Translations under genes and position numbers: made by a program | Shown: in pieces, positions 17,944-25,929 of the stretch | Position numbering within the stretch: position 1 is the first letter of the stretch | How the letters are laid out: every line of letters begins with the position of its first letter | Origin: Chara braunii | Taxonomy: Eukaryota; Streptophyta; Charophyceae; Charales; Characeae | NCBI GenBank assembly: GCA_003427395.1 | Contig: BFEA01000133.1 | Location: 1,546,059-1,573,107 of the forward strand | Reading direction: 5' to 3' | Length of the DNA stretch: 27,049 bases | The notes under the pieces: model-generated | Seen by the model: the letters and a program-made list of their open reading frames with translations, nothing else | Databases searched by the model: none | Told to the model about the DNA's origin: nothing

Positions 17944-18838
17944 ATGGCTAGTCCAGCCCACTTTTCAAATACGCAATAGGGACCGTTTCCTAATCCGCCA
18001 CCCAATGGGATTGCCATAGGGGGTAATGGGTATGGAACCGTTACATGTTACATATGTGGGAAAGCGGGGCATTACTCAAGGAACTGCTGGCAAGCCCAGG
18101 GAGGCTTCCCTCTCAGCCTCCTGTTGATAGCGAAACTATTGAGATGAGGGATTTCTACAAGAGAGCGATTCAGAAGGAGAAGGAGGAGTACGAAAGGAAG
18201 GCTAGGGAGGAAATGGAGAAGAGGAGATTGGAGGAGGACCAAAGGAGAAAATCTGAACGGATGCACGACGCGGAAGCAAGGGAGGCACGGTTGGAGGCGA
18301 TGATCACACGGTTGCTTGCTCAGTAAAATCGTACTAGCTACACTATAACAGTCGCTCCGACCGTTGTGAGGAAGAAGTCTCCCATGTCAAAGGCTTGGAT
18401 GCTCCGAGAGATCCGGAGCTATATCGACGAATCGGAAGATGAGAGTGAGGAGGTAAGAGAAGAGGCAGGAAAGTTCGTGGATGCTATCGAAAGGAGGACG
18501 GAAGCTGGGAAGGTGAAGGCTCCGATGGAGGAAGAGGAAGAGAGATCGACTAGAGCTGTGAAGAGAGCACGTGAGAAGACAGTGGAAGCGAATGAAGACT
18601 CAGAGAGTGATTGTTTGAAGACACCTAGGAAGGGTCTTTCGACATCCTGCTCGAACAAGGGAATGCTCGATTATGCTTTAGAAGTACACAAGAGGATGTC
18701 AGCAAGTACCAGAGCTTCGAAAGATCTGCAGCAAAGAGGTTATGAAGTGGTCGAAGAAAGATGAAGTCATCTGCGAATTAGTACGGTGCAGAATGAAGTT
18801 AGTGTATGAAGGCTTCGTTGAGAAGAAGGACGACATCT
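17944..18838 (+). pseudogene. PLE N-terminal region: CCHC knuckle and coiled coil (gag-like)
   Basis: ATG 17944 opens in frame 1, meets a TAG at 17977, and continues to a zinc knuckle CYICGKAGHYSRNCW (18046-18090, C-x2-C-x4-H-x4-C). A frameshift at about 18100-18115 moves to frame 0. There a long charged helix (KEKEEYERKAREEMEKRR...) ends at TAA 18324. The same frame continues as an acidic stretch (DESEDESEEVREEAGKF) and a basic one (RAVKRAREK) to a further shift near 18750, then KKDEVICELVRCRMKLVYEGF to about 18838. The knuckle and coiled coil look like a nucleic-acid-binding, self-associating protein, as in gag or LINE ORF1. Whether it was a separate ORF or the N-terminus of the EN-RT polyprotein cannot be decided from this damaged copy. 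Confidence 0.7.
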
Positions 18839-18890
18839 CCCCGTTAAACGAAAAGTGAGGTACGCTAGGCTTTTTTAGGTATAGATCAGT

Positions 18891-19790
18891 ATGGGGGAGC
18901 TGGATAGATGTATGTTACTCCGGAAAGGGAGGATGGGGGAGCAAGGGAAGTTGGTATATCATGAGTTAGAGACCCACGTGACGAGACTGTTCCTACTAAT
19001 GGTGGTGAGAGGTTCTTTTCCGTGGATGAAGAAGTGGTTGGGTGTGATGAATGACGATGCTTTAGAAAGAATTGCTACGAGAGACTCTGGGGTATATATC
19101 GTGGTTAGTCCTTAATGTAAACATATCTACATTGGGTGTACCGTTAGGAGAGTCATCACGAGGTGGGTTGAGCACGTCAGATGCGCTGTCTCTGGAAATT
19201 TTGATAATGCCAGGAAGTTACACGTGTGGTTGAAAAGGTTTGGATGGGAGCTTTATCTAGTTGTACCGGTTGTGGTGGGATTGGAAGATCTGGGGAGTGT
19301 CGAGATGATGCTGATAAAACGTTTCTCACCCGCACTGAATAACATCGGCAAGGGGCAAGGGGGTGGTAAGAAGAAGAGAAGGAAAGGGAAGAGGGAGAGA
19401 GGTAAGAGAGCTATTAGATACGCTCAGGGATCCGTGATATGTTTTACATACAAGGGAATTAGGAACTCTTCGCTCATCGAAGTTTTGAAGAATGTGGAGA
19501 AGGAAGGAGGCAAAGGACATACGGTGTCTTCAGGAGGTAAGTTGTGGTCGGATGGATGGTCGGCTGTTCGTGCGAAGATTGGAGAATCGATGGTCGAGTA
19601 TGCTGGAAAAAGGCTGAAGATGAGAGACATGAGGGCAGTTTTTGAAAAAAATTGTTCCTTTCAGGTGGTGAAGGTGAAGTACGTTTCTTCGGCCATCGTC
19701 CAGCAGAATAATTTTTTGAAGGAGTTATTGTCCCGCCCTTATCTCATAAGAAGCATGCATCGATTCTCCTCTGCAAAGATGATGGCTCTC
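18891..19790 (+). pseudogene. PLE GIY-YIG endonuclease domain
   Basis: All in frame 0, with one stop (TAA 19113) in the middle of the domain. The first strand is SGVYIVVSP (GVY codons 19089-19097), the second IYIGCTVRR (YIG codons 19128-19136). The helix ITRWVEHVR has the conserved Arg (19161), and the catalytic Glu is in SVEMMLIKRF (19302-19304), followed by SPALNN with the conserved Asn. These are the five signature positions of GIY-YIG nucleases. The domain would nick target DNA to prime reverse transcription. A basic stretch (KKKRRKGKRERGKR) follows at about 19370-19410, then a conserved linker carrying GWSAVRAKIGESMVEY. It precedes the RT, opposite to canonical Penelope elements. Confidence 0.82.
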
Positions 19791-20214
19791 TAAGAAGAAG
19801 AGAAGGAAAGGGAAGAGGGAGAGAGGTAAAAGAGCTATTAGATACGCTGAGGGATCCGTGATATGTTTTACATACAAGGGAATTAGGAATTCTTCGCTCA
19901 TCGGAGCTTTGAAGAATGTGGCGAAGGAAGGAGGCAAAGGACATATGGTGTCTTCATGAGGTAAGTTGTGGTCGGATGGATGGTCGGCTGTTCGTGCGAA
20001 GATTGGAGAATCGATGGTCGAGTATGGTGGAAAAAGGCTGAAGGTGAGAGAGATGAGGGCAGTTTTTGAAAAAAATTGTTCCTTTCAGGTGGTGAAGGTG
20101 AAGTACGTTTCTTCGGCCATCGTCCAACAGAAGAATTTTTTGAAGGAGTTATTGTCCCGCCCTTATCTCATAAGAAGCATGTATCGATTCTCCTTTGCAA
20201 AGATGATGGCTCTC
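19367..20214 (+). repeat. 424-bp tandem duplication inside the PLE reading frame
   Basis: Copy 1 is 19367-19790 and copy 2 is 19791-20214. Both start TAAGAAGAAGAGAAGG and end GATGGCTCTC, with about a dozen substitutions between them. The period is 424, which is 1 modulo 3, and the coding frame accordingly changes from 0 in copy 1 to 1 in copy 2. The downstream PLE frame follows copy 2. Copy 2 gained a TGA near 19957 where copy 1 has GGA. The duplication therefore occurred in a formerly continuous frame. Confidence 0.92.
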
Positions 20215-20910
20215 TACAAGACGGTCGGTTTGTTCTCTCAGAAGAAGACGCGCACCTTGTTGAACCTGAGATTAGCCAGAGTGATTAAAAGGAAATTTGA
20301 GGTTGGCATTACGAAGAGACCTTTTGTAAAGATTCCGTTCCCGTCGTGCTTAAAGACAATCATCGTATGGATGATTACGATGGAATCATTGCATGTGCTC
20401 ATTCCTGATAGAGCTATAAGTAGCTATGTGGGTGGAAGAGTTAGGATAGTCATGATGAGAGGATAGACGGTAGGAGATCAGATACACAATCATCGATCAT
20501 GGGTGAAGAAAGATGAGGTGTCATGTACTTGCTTATCTGTTGACCTATCACAGATTCAGGGACATGTCTTGACCAGGTTGAATGATGTGAAGGATGTGCC
20601 TGAATTTCTATGCAACTCGAAGAATATTACGAAAGGAAAGGGGTATTTTCCGGAAGGAATAGAGAAGGGTATAGTAGAGGCTATCAAGCCTTGGGCTAAA
20701 GGGAGAAGAGTCTGCATTGACAAGTCTTTGGTAGCAAGTGCATTTGCCAAAGCACGGTACCGGGAGTCAGGGATGGTGGAGGATCAGGTGGAGAGATGGT
20801 TTGCTCCTTTCCGAAATCTGATTGTTGTACCTATCGATAGGAATCCGGGCGACACTTTGATAATTTGCCCAGTTCTGTATTTTCATTCCTATCACTTGAC
20901 CTTCTGGTGA
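20215..20910 (+). pseudogene. PLE linker with CxC motif and N-terminal RT part
   Basis: Frame 1 continues from duplication copy 2 and reads through a basic region (KTRTLLNLRLARVIKRKFEV) to TAG 20464. After the stop the same frame gives KKDEVSCTCLSVDLSQIQGHV, with the Cys pair at 20524-20526 and 20530-20532. This is the CxC motif expected between EN and RT in permuted Penelope-like elements. It goes on to GIVEAIKPWAKGRRVCIDKS and VERWFAPFRNLIVVPIDRNPGD before TGA 20908. The RT N-terminal extension begins here. Confidence 0.75.
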
Positions 20911-22090
20911 AACGGTAGTTTTGTACCGCAGTTGGAATCAGAGTTGGAAATACTAAAGGTGTCTAATGATGACTACAGACGTGATGGACTGCAAAAGGTG
21001 GCAGAGTGGGGAAAATATGGTAGAATTGGTACTGCCTATGTACTACCGAAAGACAAGGACTTGAGTAGATGGAGACCAATATCACCAGCTACGGCTGATC
21101 CTGCTAGACTGGCAAACGCACGAGTGGGAAAGGCAATATGGTACATGCTACTATGTATCGGAAAGAGAACCCATTTCGACCCGAGATCTATGGATGAGCT
21201 GCATAAGTTTTTGCTGCAGCATCAGAGGTACCTGCAAAGAAAATGTGACGCGGTATCGGCACGGAGTTTAGACATAAAAGACATGTTCAGTAAAGGTGAG
21301 TTGGAGGGGAAAGGAATGCAAGATGTCAAGGGATCTGAATGTGGAATGTGGGTTCATCACCCTAAGTTTTCGTATAATTAGGACAATGGTGGCTTATGAT
21401 TTAGCTCATGCCTTTGTTAAGAGTGGGACGCAGGTACTGAGGCAGATTTCAGGCATTCCCATGGGCAAGAATTCGAGCCCTGCCCTCGCTTGTCTCGTCG
21501 GTGCGAAGGCTGAGTATGTTTTTCTTGCTTCACTGGGAACAGATCGAGGGATGGTCAGAGGAGTACGGATGAAAGCCGACGTGGCAGTGTTGGTAGGGGT
21601 ACAGGCCGCACAGAGTGGATCATGGGAGAAAGCAAGGTCGATCATGTTGAAATTTGGAGATTGCTATGACAACAATCTAAAATTGGTACGGAAGGACAGA
21701 GATTCTAACACACTCAAATTTCTGGGGACTGTGGTTCAGATCAGCATATGTCTGATCAACGTGAGGATTATGCCCCAAACCAGGAACCAGGCATCTCTAC
21801 TGCACGAAGGTAAGGTGAAGATCCAGTCTATGCAAGACTTCACTTCGTTCTCTTTCAAGAAAATGAAGAGGGCAGTATTGACGGCCAGTATGTTGAGGGT
21901 CATTAGACTTGCTACCAATGAGGAAGACGCGTTAGCTGCCATTTCTGCTCTGGTAATGGAATCGAACCTCCGGGGTTATCCCTCGGAGGTCTCTTTCGGA
22001 TCTCTAGCAAGGTTTGTTAGAGTGGCCGGAGGTAACTGGGGGGCTTCGCTCCTCAGGATTTACCCCGGCCTGCATAAGTACTTAGTATAG
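20911..22090 (+). pseudogene. PLE reverse transcriptase core and thumb
   Basis: Frame 1 continues after TGA 20908. It has YVLPKDKDLSRWRPISPA (fingers, about 21037-21090) and the palm motif A segment SLDIKDMFSK, with Asp at 21271-21273. A frameshift near 21370 moves to frame 2. Motif B reads ISGIPMGKNSSPALA (about 21448-21490). Motif C, normally YxDD, reads RMKADVAVLVG: the first Asp of the pair is Ala (21575-21577), so catalysis would be lost. Then LKFLGTVVQI (the FLD-like motif D/E region), SFKKMKRAVLTASMLRVIRLA and LRGYPSEVSFGSLARF, resembling the RGYP thumb segment of Penelope RTs. The stop is at 22088. The last ~28 codons recur at 15884-15967. Confidence 0.82.
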
Positions 22091-22447
22091 CCTGGGAGAT
22101 TTTTTGGAATTTTTTGGGTATATTTTGGGTGTTTTCCGTTCGCATGACGACTCTTCGGATTTAACGGTAGGAATTTTACCTATGGGAAACGGTCGAGGTA
22201 TTACGAAGACGATTTTAGCCAGATCTTCCCTTTAAAAAAAAAAGAAAAAAAAAGGGGGTGCCGGATTTTGGAATAGATGTTTGTCGAACCGGCAGCGAGG
22301 CCGTTGTGCGGATCAGAAGGTACGTACTCGGTAGCAGTGGAATGGCATGCGCCACCTCTGCTATGACTGGAGTGAGAGATGCAGGTGCGAATGTTGGGAG
22401 TCTACCGATTCATTCGGCTGCTACCACAGGATGGGATGATAGAAGCT
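22000..22447 (+). repeat. Downstream pseudo-LTR, left part
   Basis: Aligns base for base with 15879-16335: the RT C-terminus, the stop, the untranslated stretch with ATTTTGGGTGTTTTCCGTTCG, an A-rich tract in place of the T run, and the CTACCACAGGATGGGATGA segment. It is interrupted at 22447 by the nested insertion and resumes at 25064. Confidence 0.88.
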
Positions 22448-22559
22448 TTTTTTTTTTTTTTTTTTTTCAATGGGCCCAGTGCCCAAGGCTGATATTATCA
22501 ACAAGAAGCTTGAGGCCGGGGTCCCGATCATGCTGAGAACCAGGCTCAGCGTCCCTCGT

Positions 22560-22598
<39 letters not shown>

Positions 22599-22600
22599 AG
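22448..22600 (-). repeat. Retroposon 3' tail, copy in the PLE
   Basis: After the T run, CAATGGGCCCAGTGCCCAAG, GAGGCCGGGGTC, ATGCTGAGAACC and CAGCGTCCCTC lead into (ATG)n at 22558-22597. This is the reverse complement of the tail at 6779-6908 with a ~40-base internal difference. Confidence 0.8.
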
Positions 22601-23129
22601 TAAGAAAACATATAGAAGACTATGCTATATCGGCAATCCTGACCTCCTTTTAAGATCACTGAACACCTCCTGAAATCTACCTCAGTTTTTCTAAACACTC
22701 GAGCATCTAAGGGATTTCCAACATATCATAACAATACTCACTAAAACCGACTTATTCTCTGACAAACTCATCTAGGCCTCACGCCCCCTTTCTGCTAGGT
22801 TACAGAGCGACACGACTCACTTCAGCTCCGACCAGTGTCGTCTTGCGTCAGCAACCCCCAACTGTCGTTTAGGATGCCCCCCCCTAGCATCCCCAAATCT
22901 CTCTACAAGGCCTCATGCCCTCGCCTTCGGCAAGTTACAGGGCATCACCCCGGCTCCGGCCAGCGTCGTTCTGGCGTTGAACAACTATGGATCCTGAATA
23001 TAACAGTCTGATTCCGGTGTAGATTCGTACAAGTCGCTAGCAAACCCTCAGATTCCCGAGAGATTCTTCAAACTACCAGGAATAACAAGGGCGCTTGTTT
23101 TGAGGACTCAGAAAAATCACGAAGTATAG

Positions 23130-23480
23130 AGATACCCCCCTGTCCCCCTCATCCCCCTGCCCCACCGCTGCCTCAGCCAAAAAGGACCACCCCTGATCAC
23201 GGGCACTCCTTATCGGCCTTAACTTGGGACAGACCCATTTCCCCCCTACTCCCACCAAGGTATCCAGTTCCCACCCAAAGAATGCCTCTGCCAACCCCTT
23301 GCCCTTGTCTGCCTCCGCTGTGGTATGATGCCGACCCATACATCTTCCTCAACCCCAGAATAGAGCATCCCCCCAAAATCTGCCCCATCTCCCTTCAGGG
23401 CAATCACCTCCCTCCTCGTGAAGCCCTTGCAGAGTGGAGCTCTCCCCCTCAGAACCAGCCCACCACCCCACCAGATACAA
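23130..23480 (-). repeat. G-rich dispersed repeat, copy 2
   Basis: The C-rich strand is shown. Landmarks in order: CCGCTGCCTC, CCCACCCAAAGAATGCCTC, CCGCTGTGGTATGATG, CCCCAGAATAGAG, GTGAAGCCCTTGCAGAG, AGCTCTCCCCCTCA. Their reverse complements occur in the same relative order at 5500-5870. Short frames on either strand look non-genic. Confidence 0.8.
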
Positions 23481-23554
23481 TTTGTTTATGTTTAAGAGGA
23501 GTATCCTAAATCTTGGACGTTCCTGTGGATTATTTCCCCCCCCTTTCCTCCATC

Positions 23555-23830
23555 TCCCCCTGTCCCTCCGCTGCCTCCGCCGAAAAGGACTGCTGGGACA
23601 TACCTGCTTCCTCCCCCATCTTCCACTAAGGCATCCCACCCAAAGTATGCCTCAGCCAACCCCTTACCCCAAACTTCCTCCGCTGGGATATGATGTCACC
23701 CCATACTCTCTCCCAGCCCCAGAATAGGGTATCCCCCAAAATCTGCCCCCCCTCCCTCCAAGGCATTCACCCCCCACCTTGTGAAGCCCCTGCAGAGTAG
23801 AGCTCTCCTCCTTAAAGCCCCACCCCCCAC
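23555..23830 (-). repeat. G-rich dispersed repeat, copy 3
   Basis: A second tandem copy on the same strand as 23130-23480. It has CCGCTGCCTCCGCCGAAAAGG, CCCACCCAAAGTATGCCTCAG, CCGCTGGGATATGATG, CCCCAGAATAGGG and GTGAAGCCCCTGCAGAG. Two copies in tandem inside one insertion suggest an internal duplication of the retroposon. Confidence 0.8.
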
Positions 23831-23957
23831 CCGCTCAAAAATAATTCATTAGTGTGCCCAAAGGGGGATTAGAAATTAATAGTGGAAAAAGGAAAACGAA
23901 AAACGTGATGGGGAAAAGGTAGATGAAGTTCTTTTTTTTTTTACTTTGTTGATGACG

Positions 23958-24211
23958 GTGAACAATACCCTGAAGATGATGATGATTAGGATGATGGTGA
24001 TGACCAACTCTCCTGCTGTGCAAACGATTAATGATGATTGATGCTGATGATGCTGATGCTGATGCTGATGATGCTGAAGCACAGCGCCCTGTAATGACAA
24101 CAGGATGATGATGGTGGTGATGGTGAGCATCGCCAGTGATGATGATTTGATGATGACGATGATTATGATGGTGATGGCGAGCATCACTAATGATGATGTT
24201 TTGATGATGAC

Positions 24212-24264
<53 letters not shown>

Positions 24265-24342
24265 CGCATAGCGCCCTATGATGACAAGAGGATGATGATG
24301 GTGTTGATGACGAGCACCTTTGATGATAACCTGATGATGATA

Positions 24343-24376
<34 letters not shown>

Positions 24377-24700
24377 CGCAAATGATGGTGTTGATGGCGA
24401 GCACCTTTGATGATAGTACCCTGATGATGATGATGGTGGTGACGAGCGACACCCTGATGATGATGACGAAACATTTTCGTGATGACGATGTCGATGATGA
24501 TGATGAACACGCCCTGTTGATGATGCCGATGATGATGATGATGACGAGCAGCACCCAAATGATGATGATGCTAGCAAACCTTGATGATGAAACCTTGATG
24601 ATGATGATGATGTTAATCGGCTTGATGACGAACTGCGCCCCTGTTAGCTTCGTTATGATGGCGCGACCTGATAGTGATAGTGATGGTCTAGGATGATGGT
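23958..24700. repeat. Degenerate (GAT)n satellite
   Basis: GATGAT repeats are interrupted by short recurring words such as GGCGAGCACCTTTGATGATA (near 24310 and 24395), GAGCATC with TGATGATGATTTTGATGATGACGATGAT-type segments (24120-24215), and AGCGCCCT (24083, 24270). It is therefore a higher-order repeat, not pure microsatellite. The long His, Ile, Ser or Met open frames here are artefacts. Confidence 0.85.
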
Positions 24701-25022
24701 GAGCAATACCCCAATGGCAGGCCGTTACTGTAATCACTCACACTTCAGTGTACCTAGGGCTAACTCCACTGCACTCCACAGACATCGACAAAGCCAACGC
24801 CTCTCAGGCCGAAAGCCACGTGCAGCAACACAGCGGCAATGGAGCAAAACGTGGAACTCCCAGAAACTAAACGTCACCGGGAGTCAGACCATCTGCCACA
24901 TCAACTTGTGAGATGGTGTGGTCAAGCGCCTGCGGTCTCCTGCGTGTGTGCTAAGCGCCAGAACTTCAAAAAAGGCCGCCATCGCCGCCGCGCGCCATCT
25001 CCAGGAGCACGTAGCATCGGGC

Positions 25023-25054
25023 GGGGCGCAGCGCTCCTGGTAGCGCTGCGCCCC
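25023..25054. repeat. 13-bp perfect hairpin at the retroposon edge
   Basis: GGGGCGCAGCGCT (25023-25035) and AGCGCTGCGCCCC (25042-25054) are exact reverse complements around a CCTGGT loop. It sits two bases from the right edge of the nested insertion, that is, at the 5' end of the minus-strand element. Confidence 0.9.
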
Positions 25055-25063
25055 TCACCACCT

Positions 25064-25799
25064 GGGATGACAAAAGCTATACATGGCTATGGGGGTAATT
25101 AGTATCATCGGGAAACGATGTCGATCGGGTAGCGAGGACAGACGTTAGGAGATCGACTCGAAGTTTTTGGACCGTGGGAAGCTGAATTTTGTGAAGTGTG
25201 TACTAAGGAGGTAAGATTGTTCTTTCTGTTGTTTCTCTGTTGGTACGTGACTGCAGAGGGATGGTGAGTTTTGAGTACTGGTTCGCCATGGGGGATACTC
25301 AGATCGAGAGGATCGATGTGGATTGTAATGCCGGAAAAATGGTGGTATGCGAAGTGATGAATGTAGGTTGTAATCCGATGTTTTGTCGACGCTGGGAAAC
25401 GGGAAAAAGAAAAAGAAAAAAGAAGGGAAAAAAGAGGTGAGATAGAAGGAAGATGGTCCCTCCTGGGTAAGAGTAGCGTGGATCGAAGGTTGATGGGATA
25501 GGCAGTGTGCTGGCGACAAGCTCGTGGGACAGAATAGTGAGTTTTAGTATTTAAGGAAGGAGAGGGATGGCCTTAACCCTCTCACCAAGCTAGGTTGCTT
25601 GTTCAGGATACTTCAGTTCTCCCTGACGAGTCTGTGGTGTGCGTCCACAGCGAAACGCGTCGGAGATCGCGTGCAAGTGCTTTATCTTTTTATCTGTTGA
25701 TTTTCAGTTGTATCTTGAAGGAAGTGTCTGGTATCTGGTTGTACTTTGTATGATCTTCCAGCATGAAGAACAGTGTGGCCGCTGTTTCTCCTGTGAACT
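25064..25799 (+). repeat. Downstream pseudo-LTR, right part
   Basis: Corresponds to 16325-17075 with small gaps (for example, a stretch of about 15 bases present near 16455 is missing at about 25195). It includes the frame 25240-25440, which matches 16510-16710 almost residue for residue, but this is a shared untranslated segment with no known domain. It ends at GTGAACT (25799), followed by CT and CA repeats. Confidence 0.88.
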
Positions 25800-25867
25800 C
25801 TCTCACTCTCTCACACACACACACAACGGCGTGCGTTTGTGTTTGTTTGTTTGTTTGTTTGTTTGTT

Positions 25868-25927
<60 letters not shown>
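25800..25927. repeat. Compound microsatellite at the PLE right edge
   Basis: CTCTCACTCTCT, (CA)n at about 25811-25824, (GTTT)n at 25840-25872 and (GT)n at 25873-25927. The PLE 3' end joins this directly, which is consistent with insertion into a microsatellite. Confidence 0.9.

Positions 25928-25929
<2 letters not shown>

Larger units (their letters stand above)
22448..25056 (-). mobile_element. Nested poly(A) retroposon in the pseudo-LTR
   Basis: The insertion splits the downstream pseudo-LTR. Left and right flanks repeat GGGATGATAGAAGCT (22433-22447) and GGGATGACAAAAGCT (25064-25078), 13 of 15 identical, probably extending left to ACCAC (22423 and 25057), which fits a target-site duplication. 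A T run at 22447-22467 is the poly(A) tail of a minus-strand element. Reading the minus strand in order: a terminal hairpin, about 300 bases of GC-rich sequence, a degenerate CAT satellite, two G-rich blocks, the GACGACGCTGGCCGG blocks, (CAT)n, the conserved tail and poly(A). No reading frame of RT type is present, so it is non-autonomous. The order matches the copy at 5500-6913. Confidence 0.7.
17076..25799 (+). mobile_element. Penelope-like element with N-terminal GIY-YIG endonuclease (Chlamys-type)
   Basis: After removal of the 2.6-kb nested insertion the copy is about 6.1 kb. Encoded domains in order are CCHC knuckle (18046), coiled coil (18150-18320), acidic/basic linker, GIY-YIG endonuclease (19089-19340), CxC motif (20524-20532) and RT (about 20600-22090). 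EN before RT joined by a CxC motif defines the permuted Penelope-like group (Chlamys in green algae and spike moss, Naiad in animals). Pseudo-LTRs and microsatellite-flanked ends agree. The copy carries several stops, three or more frameshifts and an internal duplication, so it is not autonomous. Family membership is inferred from domain order and motifs, not from a phylogeny. Confidence 0.82.

Noticed and set aside
24040-24500. CTGATGA words suggesting ribozyme cores
   Set aside because: They arise from GAT repeats without matching stems.
23835-24740. Long minus- and plus-strand frames rich in His, Ser, Ile or Met
   Set aside because: They are translations of the GAT/CAT satellite in different frames and carry no independent coding signal.
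25023-25054. Helitron 3' hairpin
   Set aside because: No CTRR terminus follows and the flanks show target duplication, which Helitrons do not make.
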